A stretch of 7,367 nucleotides of DNA. Source: Clostridia bacterium. GTDB taxonomy: Bacteria > Bacillota > Clostridia > Oscillospirales > CAG-272. The notes under the pieces are model-generated. The model had not been told where the DNA came from, did not search any database, and saw only the letters and a program-made list of their open reading frames with translations. The stretch covers positions 1 through 7,367 of the forward strand of contig JAGBXH010000341.1 in assembly GCA_017629395.1 (NCBI GenBank). Reading direction: 5' to 3'. Below, piece after piece: positions 6,078 to 7,367 of the stretch (positions within the stretch are counted from its first letter, which is position 1; each line of letters begins with the position of its first letter). Both the position numbers and the translations under genes were made by a program.

Positions 6078-6149
6078 CCTTCAATCGACGAAAAGTTAGA
6101 TTATTATGGTTTCTTATATCAACACCATTCTACGGAGCACACCCTTTGT

Positions 6150-6290
6150 GTCATCCTGAGCGGAGGAATTTCGCAATGAGTTGCGAAATGACGGAGTCGA
6201 AGTTTTGGAGAGGGAGCGGCAAGAATGCCGCGAGCCGATCCAAAACCGACGAGTTTGTGCAAAGCACAGACGAGGAAGGGATCTCCGAAC
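6150..6290. repeat. Composite hairpin-rich repeat element
   Basis: GTCATCCTGAGCGGAG (6150-6165) at the left and GGATCTCCGAACG (6279-6291) at the right resemble the two ends of a repeat seen between genes in many Clostridia (from memory). Between them lie three hairpins. ATTTCGCAA (6168-6176) pairs with TTGCGAAAT (6181-6189), a perfect 9-bp stem. TTTTGGA (6203-6209) pairs with TCCAAAA (6239-6245) around an inner GCGGCA/TGCCGC stem (6216-6221, 6226-6231). GTTTGTGC (6253-6260) pairs with GCACAGAC (6264-6271) with one wobble. GAAG occurs on both sides of the last two hairpins (6199-6202 and 6275-6278). Confidence 0.6.
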
Positions 6291-6327
6291 GCTTTATGAT
6301 ACGCTTTTCTGCATAAACAACATATTG

Positions 6328-6357
6328 TAGGGACAGGCGTCCTCGACTGTCCCTGCA
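6328..6357 (-). repeat. Inverted copy of the 50-bp repeat core
   Basis: GTAGGGACAG (6328-6337) and CTGTCCCTGC (6348-6357) pair over 10 bp with one wobble around a 10-nt loop. The stretch 6327-6352 is the reverse complement of the core of the three direct repeats that follow, with a single mismatch (T at 6343 where C is expected). Only this copy carries the full palindrome; the direct copies pair over the inner 6 bp only. Confidence 0.8.
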
Positions 6358-6360
6358 AAA

Positions 6361-6510
6361 TCAATCAAATATGACAATGCGGACAGTCGGGGACGCCTGT
6401 CCCTACAAAAACAATCAAATATGACAATGCGGACAGTCGGGGACGCCTGTCCCTACAAAAATAATCAAATATGACAATGCGGACAGTCGGGGACGCCTGT
6501 CCCTACAAAA
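6361..6510 (+). repeat. Three tandem 50-bp repeats
   Basis: Three units (6361-6410, 6411-6460, 6461-6510) are identical except for the first two bases (TC, AC, AT). Each unit has an AT-rich left part (AATCAAATATGACAATGC) and a GC-rich right part that can fold as GGACAG/CTGTCC around a 10-nt loop. It ends in CCCTACAAAA. There is no variable spacer. Near-identity implies recent expansion by slippage or recombination. Confidence 0.95.
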
Positions 6511-6563
6511 TGTAACAAAGGCTAAGCAGCCGTTGAGAAGCCCCATCGGAGATCGCGCTGCGC

Positions 6564-6644
6564 CACGACACGGGGGACAGTCCCGCAGTATCATGTCCTG
6601 CGGACACGACACAGGGGACAGTCCCCGGTATCATGGCTTGCGGT
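6564..6644 (+). repeat. Two tandem 41/40-bp repeats with hairpin cores
   Basis: Copy 1 (6564-6604) and copy 2 (6605-6644) both read CACGACAC, then a GGGGACAGTCCC core, then GTATCATG and TGCGG. They differ at a few bases and by one deletion. Each core is a near-palindrome (GGGGAC against GTCCCC in copy 2) that can form a tight hairpin. They are related in style, not in sequence, to the 50-bp units just upstream. Confidence 0.8.
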
Positions 6645-6672
6645 TTTGCGCCACTCCGCTCAGTAATGCATT

Positions 6673-6702
6673 GTCACTTTCCCCGACATTTTTGCATACA
6701 AT
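6673..6702 (+). promoter_or_regulatory. Sigma-E-type promoter of the 3' ATPase gene
   Basis: CATACAAT (6695-6702) is a full match to the sigma-E -10 consensus. GTCACTTT (6673-6680) matches 6 of 8 positions of the -35 GTCATATT. The spacer is 14 nt, the same as in the promoter of spoIIIA in this window. Transcription would start near 6709, about 27 nt before the start codon. Sigma-K also reads CATA-type -10 boxes with an AC -35, but its usual -10 ends in TA, which is absent here. Confidence 0.68.
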
Positions 6703-6735
6703 GGCAGTAAAATTACAGAATTGAGAGGTCTTTGT

Positions 6736-7367
6736 ATGCAAGAAAACAGCAAACAGATCTATTTTGCGTCTGCCAATGCGGCGCGGGGCTTTGTCAGCTA
6801 CTTTGAGCGGTGCTTTGCGGATGCGCGCGTCTCTAGGCTTTATATGATCAAGGGCGGCCCCGGGACGGGCAAGAGCCGCTTTATCGGTGACGTGGCAACC
6901 GAGGCGGCGCGGCTTGGCTGGCATGCGGAATATTACGCCTGCTCCTCCGACCCCGGCTCACTTGACGGCGTGATCCTGACCCATCCGCGCCACGGCTGCA
7001 TCGCCCTTGCAGACTCCACCGCGCCGCACGTCATGGAGCCGACCTTGCCCGGTGTGCGTGACGTCATCGTCAATCTTGGTGACTTTTGGGATCGGGAAAA
7101 GCTTGCCAAGCACGCAGCGCGCATTCGCACGCTGATGGGGTATAAGCAGGCTTGCTTTGATCGCAGCTATGCCTATCTCTCGGCGGCAGGTAAAATGCTG
7201 ACGGCACGGGACAGCCTGATCGCGCCTTGTGTGGACGGGGATAAGATTTCGCGCCTTGCCGCCAAGATCTCGCGGGTATATCCCAAGGGGCGAGATTTTG
7301 ACGAGCGCATCGGGCTTTCCGACAGCATTGGCATGAAGGGCAGGGTGCATTTTGACACCTATGAAAG
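6736..7367 (+). CDS. P-loop ATPase, PRK06851-like, partial at 3' end
   Basis: The frame is open from ATG 6736 to the window end (210 codons seen, no stop), so only the N-terminal part is present. AGAGGT (6724-6729) lies 6 nt before the ATG. It carries Walker A GGPGTGKS (residues 40-47). Next come CSSDPGSLDGV (69-79), a likely Walker B segment CIALADSTAPHV (88-99, D93) and NLGDFWDREKL (113-123). This series of motifs is what I recall for the PRK06851 family of uncharacterised ATPases in Firmicutes, whose members I recall as longer, with a second P-loop half. Substrate and role are unknown. GC-rich codon use matches spoIIIA, so it looks native. The sigma-E-type promoter upstream suggests expression in the mother cell during sporulation. 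Confidence 0.82.
   Translation, partial: MQENSKQIYFASANAARGFVSYFERCFADARVSRLYMIKGGPGTGKSRFIGDVATEAARLGWHAEYYACSSDPGSLDGVILTHPRHGCIALADSTAPHVMEPTLPGVRDVIVNLGDFWDREKLAKHAARIRTLMGYKQACFDRSYAYLSAAGKMLTARDSLIAPCVDGDKISRLAAKISRVYPKGRDFDERIGLSDSIGMKGRVHFDTYE

Larger units (their letters stand above)
6078..6735. other. Repeat-rich intergenic region without a gene
   Basis: About 650 bp lie between the divergent minus-strand unit and the ATPase gene. From left to right they hold an AT-rich stretch upstream of the sigma-A promoter (6078-6140) in which I see nothing further, and a composite hairpin element (6150-6290). Then come an inverted copy and three tandem copies of a 50-bp unit (6328-6510), two copies of a 41/40-bp unit (6564-6644), and a sigma-E-type promoter (6673-6702). 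Open frames across the repeats have no binding sites and low-complexity translations, so I call none. Confidence 0.8.

Noticed and set aside
6010..6084. Extended N-terminus of the membrane protein from an ATG at 6084
   Set aside because: The ATG lies upstream of the sigma-A -10 and -35 boxes, so it would not be in the transcript, while 6009 has a good binding site.
6361..6510. CRISPR array
   Set aside because: The three units are the same over their full 50 bp with no variable spacers and no cas genes nearby.
6119..6612. Minus-strand open frames across the repeat region
   Set aside because: They are translations of hairpin repeats, have no binding sites and no protein-like pattern.

Overview
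The window comes from an endospore-forming Firmicute. The reason is a complete, intact eight-gene spoIIIA operon (spoIIIAA to spoIIIAH, 182-4967, + strand), a locus known only from endospore formers. The spoIIIA genes are fairly GC-rich with short overlaps. Together with the short palindromic intergenic repeats, this suggests a Clostridia-type (gut clostridial) genome rather than Bacillus. That placement is inference from gene style, not from a phylogenetic test.

Layout. 1-100: the tail of an unresolved upstream unit and a possible terminator. 131-160: a sigma-E-type promoter just before spoIIIAA. 182-4302: spoIIIAA-AG, tightly packed with overlaps or gaps of 1-4 nt. 4303-4367: a 65-nt gap with a weaker sigma-E-like match, then spoIIIAH with its own strong ribosome binding site. 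4979-5007: a perfect 12-bp hairpin terminator shared with a convergent unit. 5085-6077: an AT-rich minus-strand unit made of a textbook sigma-A promoter with extended -10, a four-helix membrane protein of unknown function, a 22-codon ORF coupled by ATGA overlap, and a cysteine-rich 100-aa protein. 6085-6735: about 650 bp without a gene, built mostly of hairpins and repeats (a composite hairpin element, one inverted copy and three 50-bp direct repeats, two 41/40-bp repeats). 6673-6702: a second sigma-E-type promoter. 6736 to the window end: the start of a P-loop ATPase that I recognise as resembling the PRK06851 family.

How the genes work together. The SpoIIIA proteins form the mother-cell half of the SpoIIIA-SpoIIQ transenvelope channel that joins mother cell and engulfed forespore and is needed for late forespore (sigma-G) gene expression. 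AA is the ATPase, AB a GspF-like coupling protein, AC/AD/AE the polytopic membrane export parts, and AF/AG/AH the ring-forming proteins; AH contacts forespore SpoIIQ, which is not in this window. The two sigma-E-type promoters predict that the 3' ATPase gene is expressed in the mother cell with spoIIIA. The AT-rich minus-strand unit has a housekeeping promoter and different base composition and looks like an unrelated insert between them.
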